Part shown: one piece after another, positions 8,550 through 16,940 of the stretch | Layout: every line of letters begins with the position of its first letter | Numbering within the stretch: position 1 is the stretch's first letter | Assembly: GCA_963699105.1 (NCBI GenBank) | Contig: CAVOTI010000004.1 | Coordinates: 124,001-188,000 of the forward strand | DNA: 64,000 nt | Direction of reading: 5' to 3' | Origin: Bog-756 sp963699105 | Lineage (GTDB): Bacteria; Actinomycetota; Acidimicrobiia; Acidimicrobiales; RAAP-2 | Position numbers and translations under genes: made by a program | The notes under the pieces: model-generated | Databases searched by the model: none | What the model was told of the DNA's origin: nothing | What the model saw: the letters and a program-made list of their open reading frames with translations, nothing else

Positions 8550-9424
8550 TGGCCGCCCGGCCCACCCGGCCCACCCGGGTCGTCGACGCCCACGTGCATC
8601 TGTGGGACCCGGCCCGCACCGACTGGTACCCCTATCTCTCCCATCCTCCGGCCGACGGCCCCGTCGGCGGCACGGGGATGTTCCGGCGATTCGACATCGC
8701 CACCTACCGGGACGAGTCGGCCGGATGGAACGTCGAAAAGTTCGTCAACGTCGCTGCCGCTACCGGTGGCCACTCGATCGAGGAGACCATCGAGCTCGAC
8801 GGCAACGCCGATGCCGTCGGCGGTCCCGACGCCATCATCGGCGGCCTGCCGCCGACCGACTCGGTGGCCGAGGCCGTCCAGCTCCTGGACCGGCAGATGA
8901 CGGCGGCCCGCTTCCGTGGGGTCCGGCCCATGGGTGCCTCTTCGGGGCCGCTGCCCGACGTCGAGGTGCTCCACGCTCTGGAGGAGCGGAACCTGGTGTT
9001 CGAGCTGATGGCCCACTCCGATCAGCTGCCGGAGACGGCCGGGCGACTGGCCGGCTTCGATGATCTGGTCGTGGTCGTCGAGCACACCGGATGGCCCCGC
9101 TCGAAATCCGACGAGGAGCGCGACCTGTGGAGGACCGGCATCGACGCTCTGGCCGACCTGGGCGACAACGTGGTGTGCAAGCTGTCGGGACTGGCCATGC
9201 CGTTCGGGTCCATCCGGGCCGATGTCCTGGCCCCGTGGCTGGAGTACGCCATCGAGGCCTTCGGTGTCGACCGGTGCCTGTTCGCCAGCAACTTCCCCGT
9301 CGACTCGATGTGCGGCACCTTCGACGATCTCTACGGGGCTTTCAGTCAGGTGACGGCGGGTCTGGACGGCCAATCGCGGGAGAAGCTGTTCGCCACCAAC
9401 GCCGAGCGCGTCTATCGCCTGTAG
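8549..9424 (+). CDS. Amidohydrolase_2-family metal-dependent hydrolase
   Basis: 291 aa TIM-barrel hydrolase or decarboxylase of the amidohydrolase_2 group (ACMSD / 2-pyrone-4,6-dicarboxylate lactonase-like). The metal-binding HxH is in VVDAHVHLWDP (His15, His17). VVEHTGWPRS, KLSGLAMPFG and RCLFASNFPVDS are the later barrel-strand motifs, the last carrying the family's conserved Asp. ATG 8549 overlaps the SDR stop (TGATG), indicating translational coupling. With a BVMO and an SDR upstream, it could hydrolyse the ester or lactone made by the monooxygenase. That chemistry is inferred from context only. Confidence 0.85.
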   Translation: MAARPTRPTRVVDAHVHLWDPARTDWYPYLSHPPADGPVGGTGMFRRFDIATYRDESAGWNVEKFVNVAAATGGHSIEETIELDGNADAVGGPDAIIGGLPPTDSVAEAVQLLDRQMTAARFRGVRPMGASSGPLPDVEVLHALEERNLVFELMAHSDQLPETAGRLAGFDDLVVVVEHTGWPRSKSDEERDLWRTGIDALADLGDNVVCKLSGLAMPFGSIRADVLAPWLEYAIEAFGVDRCLFASNFPVDSMCGTFDDLYGAFSQVTAGLDGQSREKLFATNAERVYRL

Positions 9425-9628
9425 GCGGACCTCGTCGGACGCCGGCCGACGGTATGGCGTCGGTTCCGCTCTTCCGTCATCGTCGTGATGTCCCGGGGCC
9501 TTTAGCGTTCCCCGGCCCGGCCGGCCGCCGACCCGCCGACCGGGTGCTCCCGCCCATCTCAAGTATCGGTCCCACCTGGTCGAAGACTCAACCATGGATA
9601 TGGCCGGTTCCACGTGGGTTCTCCGATC

Positions 9629-10363
9629 ATGACCGAGGTGCCGATGGCCCGGCCCGAGGCGCCCGTGGACGGAGCGCGCCCGGACGGTGAGATCGAGCCA
9701 CTGGGCGACGGGGTGGCGGTGGAGCTGAACCTCGAGATCGAGGACGGGGACACCACGCTGTTCGAAGCGGCGGTGGGCGCCTTTCATTCGGGGGAGTTCC
9801 AACGAGCCGAGTCGCTGTTCCTCGAGGAGGCCCAGCGCACCATCGACTCGGCCCCCCAGCGGGCGGCCATCTCGTACCGCCAGGCCGCCCTGGCGGCCAA
9901 GCGGATGGGCAACGTGGACGCATCGGACCATTGGATGCGACTGGCCGGGCGCGAGTACCTCCGGGTGACCGAGGACGACCGGACGCCGCTGCCCTTCATC
10001 CGCGAGGCGGCCATGATGGCCGCCAAGTGCTTCCTCAGCGTGGAGAACCTCCACATCGCCTCGAAGGGATTGCGCCGGGCCCAGGCCATCGAGTCCGTGC
10101 TCCGGGCCGACGACGACCTGATGGCCGAGACCAGCAGCGCTCCGTCACCGCCGGAGCGGCACGATGTCGATCTCCGCGTCGAGCGGCGGGCGACGGTGCG
10201 GCCTGCCTCGGCCACCGCGGCGACGGGAGTCTCTCCCTCGCCATCGAATTCTCCAGGGGCCCCGGCGACGAGTCCGTTGGCACCGAACGTGGCCGGGGTG
10301 GTTGCCGGCCGTAGCTGGTTCCGGCGCCTGCGGCGCTCCCGACCGGCGCGCCACGTGGCCTGA
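9629..10363 (+). CDS. Helical (TPR-like) protein upstream of PelF
   Basis: 244 aa if begun at ATG 9629; GTG 9614 is an alternative and no clear Shine-Dalgarno decides between them. Residues ~35-150 form paired helices (TLFEAAVGAFHSGEFQRAE; AAISYRQAALAAKRMGN; AAMMAAKCFLSVENLHIASKG) that resemble tetratricopeptide or SNAP-type repeats. The last ~80 residues are low-complexity Ser/Ala/Pro ending in a basic tail (SWFRRLRRSRPARH). There is no signal peptide or membrane span. It is separated from the PelF-like gene by only eight bases, so it is probably an assembly or scaffold partner, in the position where PelE (a TPR protein) occurs in Pel loci. Homology to PelE is not demonstrated. Confidence 0.7.
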   Translation: MTEVPMARPEAPVDGARPDGEIEPLGDGVAVELNLEIEDGDTTLFEAAVGAFHSGEFQRAESLFLEEAQRTIDSAPQRAAISYRQAALAAKRMGNVDASDHWMRLAGREYLRVTEDDRTPLPFIREAAMMAAKCFLSVENLHIASKGLRRAQAIESVLRADDDLMAETSSAPSPPERHDVDLRVERRATVRPASATAATGVSPSPSNSPGAPATSPLAPNVAGVVAGRSWFRRLRRSRPARHVA

Positions 10364-10371
10364 CCGGCGCC

Positions 10372-11907
10372 ATGCACGTCGATCCTGTGGAGAACCAGCC
10401 GGTAGGACAGGCGGCCGCCCCGGCCGGGGGCCTGGGCGCCCGGTCCGACATCGACGTGCTCCTGACCACCGAGGGTACCTACCCCTACGTGACCGGCGGA
10501 GTCAGCACCTGGGCCCACCAGTTGGTCACGGGCTTGGCCGAGAAGCAGTTCGTGGTGTACTCGGTGGTCGCCAACACGTCCATGCCCGTCCGGTACCAAC
10601 CGCCTCCCAATCTCGCCCACATGATCCAGGTCCCGCTGTGGGGGACCGAGGACAACGCCGAGTTCAATCCCCGGCCCGGCTGGATAGCCAGGCGCCTGCG
10701 CCGGCCCGGACGCCACTTCGAACTGGAGTTCCTCCCTGCCTACGCCCAGCTGGTGATCTCGGTGGCGCTGGGTGAAGGGGGGCCGGACGATCTGGTGTCG
10801 GCCCTGTGTGCCCTGTCGGTCTACGCCGACCGCTACAGCCTGAAGCGGGCCATGCGGGACGGCCGAACCTGGCGGCTGTTCCGCGACACCCTGGCCGCCC
10901 ATCCCCTCTATCAGCGGCTGAGCACCTACGAGGCCATCGACCTGGCCCGGTCGGTCTACCGATACCTGGCCCCGCTCGACTACCCGGCCGAGCTGCCCCA
11001 GATCGTCCACTCCTCGGCCGCGGCGTTCTGCGCCATTCCCGCCGTCGTGCTCCGGGAGCGGTGGGGCGTCCCGTTCCTCCTGACCGAGCACGGCGTGTAC
11101 TACCGCGAGCGGCTGTTGTCCCTGGGTCGCAACCGGACCAACAGCCCCTATCGGGTGTTCCTGTCGAACTTCTACGCCGCCGTGGTGGCCATGGCCTACT
11201 CGCGGGCCGACCTGGTATCGCCGGTGGCGCGGTTCAACGCCACCTGGGAGATGAAGCTCGGGGTCGACGAGGACAAGATCCACCCGATGCCGAACGGCGT
11301 CGACCCGGAGCGCTTCCCACTGACCCGGCCGGCCGGCAGCGGGAACGGCCCCCTGACCCTGGTGTCGGTGGCCCGGCTGGAGCGGCTGAAGGACATCCAC
11401 ACCCTGCTGCGGGCGTTCGCCATTGTCCGGGACCGCATCCCCGGGGTGACACTGCAGATCCACGGCCCCGAGAGCGACGTGGCCTACGCCCGGAGCTGCT
11501 ACGCGCTGGCCGAGCAGCTCGGTCTCGGCTCGTCCTGCGTGTTCCGGGGTCCGACGGCCGACGTGGGCCAGGCCCTCAACGAAGGGGACATCGCCGTTCT
11601 GTCCAGCATCTCCGAGGGGTTCCCCTTCGCCGCCGTCGAGGGGTTGATGGCCGGCCGGCCCATGGTGGCCACCGAAGTGGGCGGGGTTCCCGAGGTCATC
11701 ATGGCCCCCTACGGCCGGCTGGTCCCCCCCGGGCGCCCGCTCGAACTGGCCGACGGCATCTGCCAGATGGCCGCCGACCGCCACGACCTGGCCCGACTGG
11801 GAGAACTGGGGAGGCAGGCCATGCTCGAGTCCTACACCCTCGACGTCTTCCTCGACGGCTACCGGTGGCTCTACGACGAGGTACGGAACCGTGCTCCTGT
11901 CCATTGA
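10372..11907 (+). CDS. pelF: PelF-like GT4 glycosyltransferase
   Basis: 511 aa cytosolic GT-B glycosyltransferase. The N-terminal domain carries the PelF hallmark EGTYPYVTGGVSTW at residues 34-47 and FLLTEHGVYYRER. The C-terminal nucleotide-sugar domain has LVSVARLERLKDIHTLLRAF and the E-x7-E region SEGFPFAAVEGLMAG followed by TEVGGVPEVI. PelF polymerises a UDP-HexNAc-derived sugar in Pel polysaccharide biosynthesis; the same fold could make another polymer here. Length fits the family (~500 aa). Its 3' end overlaps the next gene by 17 bp. No PelA deacetylase/hydrolase or PelD c-di-GMP receptor is visible in the window. Confidence 0.87.
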   Translation: MHVDPVENQPVGQAAAPAGGLGARSDIDVLLTTEGTYPYVTGGVSTWAHQLVTGLAEKQFVVYSVVANTSMPVRYQPPPNLAHMIQVPLWGTEDNAEFNPRPGWIARRLRRPGRHFELEFLPAYAQLVISVALGEGGPDDLVSALCALSVYADRYSLKRAMRDGRTWRLFRDTLAAHPLYQRLSTYEAIDLARSVYRYLAPLDYPAELPQIVHSSAAAFCAIPAVVLRERWGVPFLLTEHGVYYRERLLSLGRNRTNSPYRVFLSNFYAAVVAMAYSRADLVSPVARFNATWEMKLGVDEDKIHPMPNGVDPERFPLTRPAGSGNGPLTLVSVARLERLKDIHTLLRAFAIVRDRIPGVTLQIHGPESDVAYARSCYALAEQLGLGSSCVFRGPTADVGQALNEGDIAVLSSISEGFPFAAVEGLMAGRPMVATEVGGVPEVIMAPYGRLVPPGRPLELADGICQMAADRHDLARLGELGRQAMLESYTLDVFLDGYRWLYDEVRNRAPVH

Positions 11908-13528
11908 CGGCGCGGCGTCCCGTTACCGGGAACTGGACGAGCTGCGGGAAGAGTCGAGCGTCTACGACGACCTGCACGTCGAGGCCAGGAGGGTGCTCGA
12001 TCGCAATCCCGAGCCCCGCAACCTGCGTGACGTCACCGTGGCTCTTGAATCGATGGGCTACACCCAGAGCGGCGCCGAGGCGCTTGGCTTCGACTCGGTG
12101 TTCGACCTGGCCACCGCGGTCTACGAGCTGACGTACCTGTACTACGTCCCCCAGGTCCACGAAGTTCCCGAACGGATGGGGACCTGGCGTCGATTCGCCG
12201 ACGACTACCTGGCCGGGTCGTGGTACGGCATCCCCTGGATCATGTCGGTGGTCGTCCTGTTCTTCGGCCGGGTGGCCCTGTGGTCGTCGCTCGGTTCCAC
12301 GCCGCAGGCCGAGGCCATGGTGTCCCTGGCCTTCTTCGTGGCCGCCGTGCTGGCCGGCGGGTGCTCGCAAATGATCGGTCGGAAGGGGACGTTCTACCTC
12401 CTCCAGAAGAACTACCCCCTGGTGCGATGGACGGTGTCCCGCTTCCTCGTCTACAGCGGCTCGCTGGCCGCCCTGGTCATCGCCCTCGTCTACACCTTCT
12501 ACGTGGTGCCCTACTACGGATTGCACCTCGGCGAGCTGTTCGCCGAATTCGCCGTGGCCATCTTCATCTTCCTACTCAGTGCGGCGCCGTTGTACATGCT
12601 CCGTCGCTTCTACACGCTGGCCCTGGCCACCGGGCTGGCCCTGGCCGTCACCCTGGGCACGGCCCGGCTGTTCACCACCAGCTCCTCCGGCCTCCGTCAC
12701 GCCCAGATGCTCGGCATCGCCGTCGGTTCGGGGGCCATGGTGGTCATCGCCGCCAGCTATCTGACCATGAGGTCCGAGACCGATCCGGGAGCCGGTGAGC
12801 CCGTGGCCATCGTCAAGCCACCCGAGCTGCGCGTCGTCCTGTGGCAGACGGCGCCGTACGCCGTCTACGGCATGGCCTACTTCGTCATGATCCTGGTCAG
12901 CCCGATGATCGTCGGTTTCGCCTACGGGCACAGCCTGGGGGTCCGCCAGTACGTGTACCCGTCGACCTTCGAGGGGTCGGTGGACCTGGCCCTGTTGGAG
13001 CTGGTGCTGCTGTTGGGCCTGGTCTACGCATCCATCGAGCGGTTCGGTCGCCGGCTACGGCCGCTGCTCGAACGCCAGACCCTCGATTGCTGGCGCCAGG
13101 CCCGCACCGTGCTGCGCCGCGAGTGGATCGTGGCCGTGTCGGTGCTGGCCCTGGCGTCCGGACTGGTGGCGTGGATCCTGCCCAGCGTGCTGCTCTACCT
13201 GCTCCCGGCGGGCTTGACCGCCTCGGTCCGAACCCCCGGGGGACTGTCGGTCCTGGAGGTGGCCTCGTTCGGCTTCGCCATCGTGCCCATCGGCATGCTC
13301 TGCAGTCAGTACCTGTTCTTCCTCAGCCGGCCGCGTCCGGCGGTGGCCGGGGCGGTGGCCGGGGCGTGCACCAGCGCGGTGGCCACCGCCCTGCTGGTCC
13401 ACGGCGGGAACCTGACCCTGGCGTCATGGGGACTGCTGGCCGGTAGCAGCGTCTACGCCCTGATCACCGGAGTGGCTTCCTATCGGGTCCTGTCAGCCGG
13501 GGAGGAGTCGTTCTATGGATCGTTCTAA
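11891..13528 (+). CDS. Multi-pass membrane protein, probable polysaccharide exporter (PelG-like)
   Basis: 545 aa from GTG 11891, overlapping pelF. A soluble helical N-terminus of ~110 residues is followed by about twelve hydrophobic segments, for example GIPWIMSVVVLFFGRVALW, MVSLAFFVAAVLAGGC, LAALVIALVYTFYVV, VFAIFIFLLSAAPLYM-like stretches, and late ones around VLALASGLVAWILPSVLLYL. Topology and position match PelG, the MOP/flippase-like inner-membrane partner of PelF. I see no diagnostic PelG motif, and the N-terminal extension is unusual, so the assignment rests on context. A role in moving the PelF product across the membrane is the best inference. Confidence 0.72.
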   Translation: MLLSIDGAASRYRELDELREESSVYDDLHVEARRVLDRNPEPRNLRDVTVALESMGYTQSGAEALGFDSVFDLATAVYELTYLYYVPQVHEVPERMGTWRRFADDYLAGSWYGIPWIMSVVVLFFGRVALWSSLGSTPQAEAMVSLAFFVAAVLAGGCSQMIGRKGTFYLLQKNYPLVRWTVSRFLVYSGSLAALVIALVYTFYVVPYYGLHLGELFAEFAVAIFIFLLSAAPLYMLRRFYTLALATGLALAVTLGTARLFTTSSSGLRHAQMLGIAVGSGAMVVIAASYLTMRSETDPGAGEPVAIVKPPELRVVLWQTAPYAVYGMAYFVMILVSPMIVGFAYGHSLGVRQYVYPSTFEGSVDLALLELVLLLGLVYASIERFGRRLRPLLERQTLDCWRQARTVLRREWIVAVSVLALASGLVAWILPSVLLYLLPAGLTASVRTPGGLSVLEVASFGFAIVPIGMLCSQYLFFLSRPRPAVAGAVAGACTSAVATALLVHGGNLTLASWGLLAGSSVYALITGVASYRVLSAGEESFYGSF

Positions 13529-14786
13529 GCCCACCGACCCCGGTCACCTCCCCGAGGTACAGGCGGCCCCCAGCCTGTCGAGACTGGTGCCCGACAGCCC
13601 CCCCGGGAGCACCCCCCCGAACGAGCTGGTCGAGTCATGGGACCCGTCGGACGACGAGAAGCCCACGGAGGAACGCCGGGAGGTGCAGTGGAACTGGCAC
13701 GGCCGCAAGTCGTGGGGGCGCCGGGCCGTCGCCGCCTTCCCGATGGCGGGGATCCTGGTGGCCGCGGCCCTGTTCGTGTACACCACGTCGTCGGCCCAGG
13801 GTGCCCTCGACCAGGTGCAGTCGGTGGTGGGGACGGGCGGTGCCACCCTGTTGTCCAATGCCCCACCCACCGATGCGGCCAGTGCCTCCGACGGCGGTCA
13901 ACTGTCCGACTACCAGAGCGTGAGCTTCTCCCAGCCGAGCAGTCAGGGGAGTCCGATCCAGGGGAGCACCTCGCTGGACCTGCCCCCCTACGCCGGCTGG
14001 GAGGCCAACGGGAGTGCCGGGGCCGACAACGGGACGGCCTCGGTCAGCGGAGGTCTCCTCCACGTCGGTGTGCGCCGGGTCACCACCGACTTCCGCGGTT
14101 GGTTCCTCACCACCACGGGCACCACGCCGGCCAACTGTGTGTTCCAGTTCTCGGCGATGTCGCCCCCTCCCGTCTACTCCTTCTATCCCCGGGCCGTCGG
14201 TGAACTGGTCATGGCCGTGCAGACCAGCGACACCGTGACCACCGGTGACATCAACTACGTCTTCGTGGCCGAGAACGTGACCCCCAACGGTCGCCGGAAC
14301 CTCACGGTGGGCTACTCCAAGGGACACCTCAGCCACGCCACCGAGCACATCTTGAAGCAGGTGCCGTGGATGCCCGGTGCCCTCCAGGTGGCCATCCAGA
14401 CCGACGGCGACAACACGCTCGACGTCTGGATCGACGGCTGGCCCTTCTATTCGGCCAGCTCCCTCCAGCTGGGGATCACTCCCCCGTTGCAGCCCTATCT
14501 GGAGGTGCAGGCGCGCCAGGCCCCCTACACCGTCGCCTACCGCGGCTACTCGAGCGTCTGCCAGCCCGACGTGGTGGTGACCGGTCTGCCCACCGGCAGC
14601 GTGGCCCGGTTGGCCGGCAGGAAACAGGTGGCCGCCCAGGGGTCGGCCACCTTCCCCGCCGTCCTCAGCTCCCCGCCGATAGTGGGGGCGCTCACCTTGA
14701 GCCTGCCCGGGTCCACCCGGCCGGTGCGCTTCGCCCCGCACACCTACTGGCCGGGGGCCCGTTATTCGTTCTCCCCCGGGACCTGA
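13515..14786 (+). CDS. Membrane-anchored extracellular beta-rich protein of the Pel-like locus
   Basis: 423 aa, overlapping the preceding gene by 14 bp. A cytoplasmic N-terminus of ~70 polar residues (DPSDDEKPTEERREVQWNW) is followed by one transmembrane helix (AVAAFPMAGILVAAALFVYT, ~74-93). A Ser/Gln-rich linker and a C-terminal all-beta domain follow (~155-350; WFLTTTGTTPANCVFQFSAM, then NTLDVWIDGWPFYSASSLQLG). The latter resembles concanavalin/laminin-G-like sugar-binding sandwiches. A single Cys pair (NCVF, SVCQP) could form an external disulfide. It is probably a surface component that holds or guides the polymer. I do not recognise a named family. Confidence 0.7.
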   Translation: MDRSKPTDPGHLPEVQAAPSLSRLVPDSPPGSTPPNELVESWDPSDDEKPTEERREVQWNWHGRKSWGRRAVAAFPMAGILVAAALFVYTTSSAQGALDQVQSVVGTGGATLLSNAPPTDAASASDGGQLSDYQSVSFSQPSSQGSPIQGSTSLDLPPYAGWEANGSAGADNGTASVSGGLLHVGVRRVTTDFRGWFLTTTGTTPANCVFQFSAMSPPPVYSFYPRAVGELVMAVQTSDTVTTGDINYVFVAENVTPNGRRNLTVGYSKGHLSHATEHILKQVPWMPGALQVAIQTDGDNTLDVWIDGWPFYSASSLQLGITPPLQPYLEVQARQAPYTVAYRGYSSVCQPDVVVTGLPTGSVARLAGRKQVAAQGSATFPAVLSSPPIVGALTLSLPGSTRPVRFAPHTYWPGARYSFSPGT

Positions 14787-14800
14787 CCACCGCGGTCAGG
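14782..14800. terminator. Bidirectional hairpin between convergent genes
   Basis: CCTGACC-ACCGC-GGTCAGG, a perfect 7-bp stem with a 5-base loop. Each arm contains the stop codon of one convergent gene (TGA 14784-14786 on plus; TGA at 14796-14798 on minus). There is no U-tract, as is common in high-GC actinobacteria. Confidence 0.55.
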
Positions 14801-15843
14801 CGGTGCTCCGGTCCTGGAAGGTGCGGCGATAGCGCTGAGGACTGGTGTGGACCATCCGGCCGAAGTGCTTCCGGAGGTTGGCCGCCGTGCCCAAGCCGCT
14901 CTGGTCGGCCACGGCCTCGACCGACAGGTCGCCGACCTCGAGCAGCCGTTGAGCCAGTTGGACACGCTGTCGGACGAGCCACTGGTAGGGAGTGGTTCCG
15001 GTGGTGGCCAGAAATCGCCGGGCAAACGTCCGGGGGCTCATGGCCGAGCGGGCGGCGAGATCTTCCACCGTCACCTGCTCGTCGAGATGATCCTGCATCC
15101 ATGCCACTGTCTCGGCGAACAGGTTGGAGCTGTCCAGGACGGGCAACGGCTGCTCGATGAACTGGGCCTGTCCCCCGTCGCGCTGGGGCGGCACCACCAG
15201 TTGACGGGCCAGTTGCGTGGCGACCTCGCTCCCGTAGTCCTGGCGGACGATGTGCAGGCACAGGTCGATGCTGGCGGCGCTGCCGGCGCCGGTGAGGATG
15301 TCACCCTCGTCGACATAGAGCACCCCGGGGTCGACCGACAGCCGGGGATAGCGTGCGGGCCAGTTCCCGGCATTCCGACCAGTGGGTGACGGCCCTCCTG
15401 CCGTCGAGCAGTCCTGCCTCGGCCAGGACGAAGGCCCCGGTGCACAGCGAGAGGATCCGGCTCCCCCGGGCGTGGGCCTGCCGCAACGCCTCGAACACGG
15501 ACTCGGGCACCTCGGCCGGCCGATCGGTGGGCGGCACGATCACCGTGTCCACCTCGGACAGCTTCTCGAGTCCGTGCGGTACGAGCATCTCGAAGCTGCC
15601 GTTCGAGGTCACCGAGGCCGACCCGTCCCCGCAGATGGACAGCCGATACCACGGGTCGCCGGGCGGTACCCACCGGTCGTCGCCGAACACCTCGCACACC
15701 ACTCCGAGCTCGAACGGGGTGAACCCGTGGTAGACGACCATCCCGACATGGCGCAGGGCCCGGGGCGATCCCCTCCCGCCGATCGACCCGGGACCGGTCG
15801 CATCACCGTCGACCGGTGGATTGGCAGGTATGTCGCGCACCAT
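14796..15843 (-). CDS. GlxA-type AraC-family regulator, frameshifted
   Basis: Reconstructed ~348 aa transcription factor. The N-terminal DJ-1/PfpI-like domain (RHVGMVVYHGFTPFELG, then ILSLCTGAFVLAEAGLLDG with the nucleophile-elbow Cys) sits in one frame. The remainder (GVLYVDEGDILTGAGSAAS) and the C-terminal AraC double helix-turn-helix (VTVEDLAARSAMSPRTFARR, then SPQRYRRTF) are in another. The switch is at ~15347-15356, where one surplus or missing base separates them; the bridging sequence RYPRLSVDPG reads correctly across it. ATG 15843 is chosen because the earlier Met at 15900 overlaps the divergent gene. Ligand and target unknown. Confidence 0.8.
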
Positions 15844-15892
15844 GTCAATCATGCCACTTTCGGCGGGCAACGTCCGGCCGCAATGTGTATGC

Positions 15893-16519
15893 ATGACCAC
15901 AACCGGACCGTTCCGAGTGATGGCCCACGACCGGACCGGCGAGCAGCGACGGGCCGGGCGGCGGGAACGCCGACAGGCGCGGCGGGCGATGCGCGCCCAG
16001 ATGGAAGTTGATTCCGGTGGTCAGAGGACCCTGCTCCTCTTCGACCCCGGCGCCCCCCAGCGGCTCACCGCCCGGATCAACCGGAGATGGGCCGGCGTGG
16101 TCGCCCGGGCCCTCGGTTCCCCGCTCGATCGGCGGCTGGCCGAGGGACGCCCACCCGAGTCGGGCCTCCTGCTGGCCGCCCGGGCCCAGCTGCTGGTGTC
16201 ACCGGTCAAGCGGATGGCCCTGGCCCAGAGCTGGGAAGGACTTTTGGTGCAGGCCGGCACACCGCCGGTCCGGCGGGATCCGCGGGTACCTCTCAACCGG
16301 GTGGCCCTCCTGGCCTGCGAATCCGAACTACGCCAGCTGCTGGGGGCTGTCGTGGCCCCGCTACCGACTCCGGCACGCGGCCTGGCCATGGCGAGCCGGC
16401 TCCTCACCGACGGGACAGGCCCCGTCTACCGTCCGTGCCCGCCGGCCGAGCTGGGCTCGGCCCTCAGGGCCGCCACTGCGCAGCTCGATCCGAGGCGGTC
16501 CCTGATGCCGGGCAGATGA
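15893..16519 (+). CDS. Hypothetical protein
   Basis: 208 aa from ATG 15893, with MAHDRTGEQ at 15920 as an alternative start. The N-terminus is strongly basic (RRAGRRERRQARRAMRAQ), and the rest is Ala/Leu/Arg-rich and mainly helical (RLTARINRRWAGVVARALG; GLLLAARAQLLVSPVKRMALAQ; LLACESELRQLLGAVVAPL). There is no signal peptide, membrane span or recognised motif. Its start lies ~50 bp from the divergent GlxA-type regulator, which might control it. Codon use matches neighbours, supporting coding potential, but I do not recognise the family. Confidence 0.6.
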   Translation: MTTTGPFRVMAHDRTGEQRRAGRRERRQARRAMRAQMEVDSGGQRTLLLFDPGAPQRLTARINRRWAGVVARALGSPLDRRLAEGRPPESGLLLAARAQLLVSPVKRMALAQSWEGLLVQAGTPPVRRDPRVPLNRVALLACESELRQLLGAVVAPLPTPARGLAMASRLLTDGTGPVYRPCPPAELGSALRAATAQLDPRRSLMPGR

Positions 16520-16541
16520 GCCGTCGACGCCGGGACGGTGG

Positions 16542-16940
16542 TCAGTCCACGTCCAGCAGCGCCCGGGCCCGGGCGGCCCGGCGTTCGACGACCGCATACC
16601 CGTGGGCGGCGGCCGACGACCGCGCCCGGTCGAGCAGGTCCCGTGCCTCGTCGGTGTCGCCCTCGGCCCGGCGTCGGGCGAGCATCTGCCCCCAGGAGAG
16701 ATCAATCCGGGCGGCGAAGAACTTGGCCCCCACCCGCTGGCTGTAGTCGGCAGCCCGGCCGAAGTAGTCGTCGTCTTCCCGGCTGACCTCGCCCCCGCTG
16801 AGACCCACCCTGAGGCTGACGCCACGCCCGCCCCGCCGGTTGTCGTCGTCGACCCCCTGCTGCATGACCACACTGCACTCGAGAGCAGCCGAGGCCGATG
16901 GGTGGGATCACTCCTCCATCAGGTACTGGGGACCCGGGCC
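16542..16940 (-). pseudogene. Remnant of nucleotide cyclase / TPR regulator
   Basis: An open frame begins at GTG 16871, and cyclase-like coding potential continues upstream in frame to ~16935 (SASAALECSVVMQQGVDDDN). The first part is a class III adenylate/guanylate cyclase fragment (NRRGGRGVSLRVGLSGGEVS, then DDDYFG). It then jumps directly into a C-terminal helical tail (AARIDLSWGQMLARR, then EARDLLDRARSSAAAHGYAV) of the kind ending ~1000-aa cyclase-ATPase-TPR regulators. The metal-binding start of the cyclase and the whole ATPase middle are missing, so this is an internal deletion remnant. Its truncated 5' end abuts soxR. Confidence 0.7.

Noticed and set aside
7376..10054. 892-aa minus-strand open frame
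   Set aside because: It lies opposite real genes with clear motifs, and its composition (Gly, His, Gln, Pro-rich) is typical of antisense shadows in GC-rich DNA.
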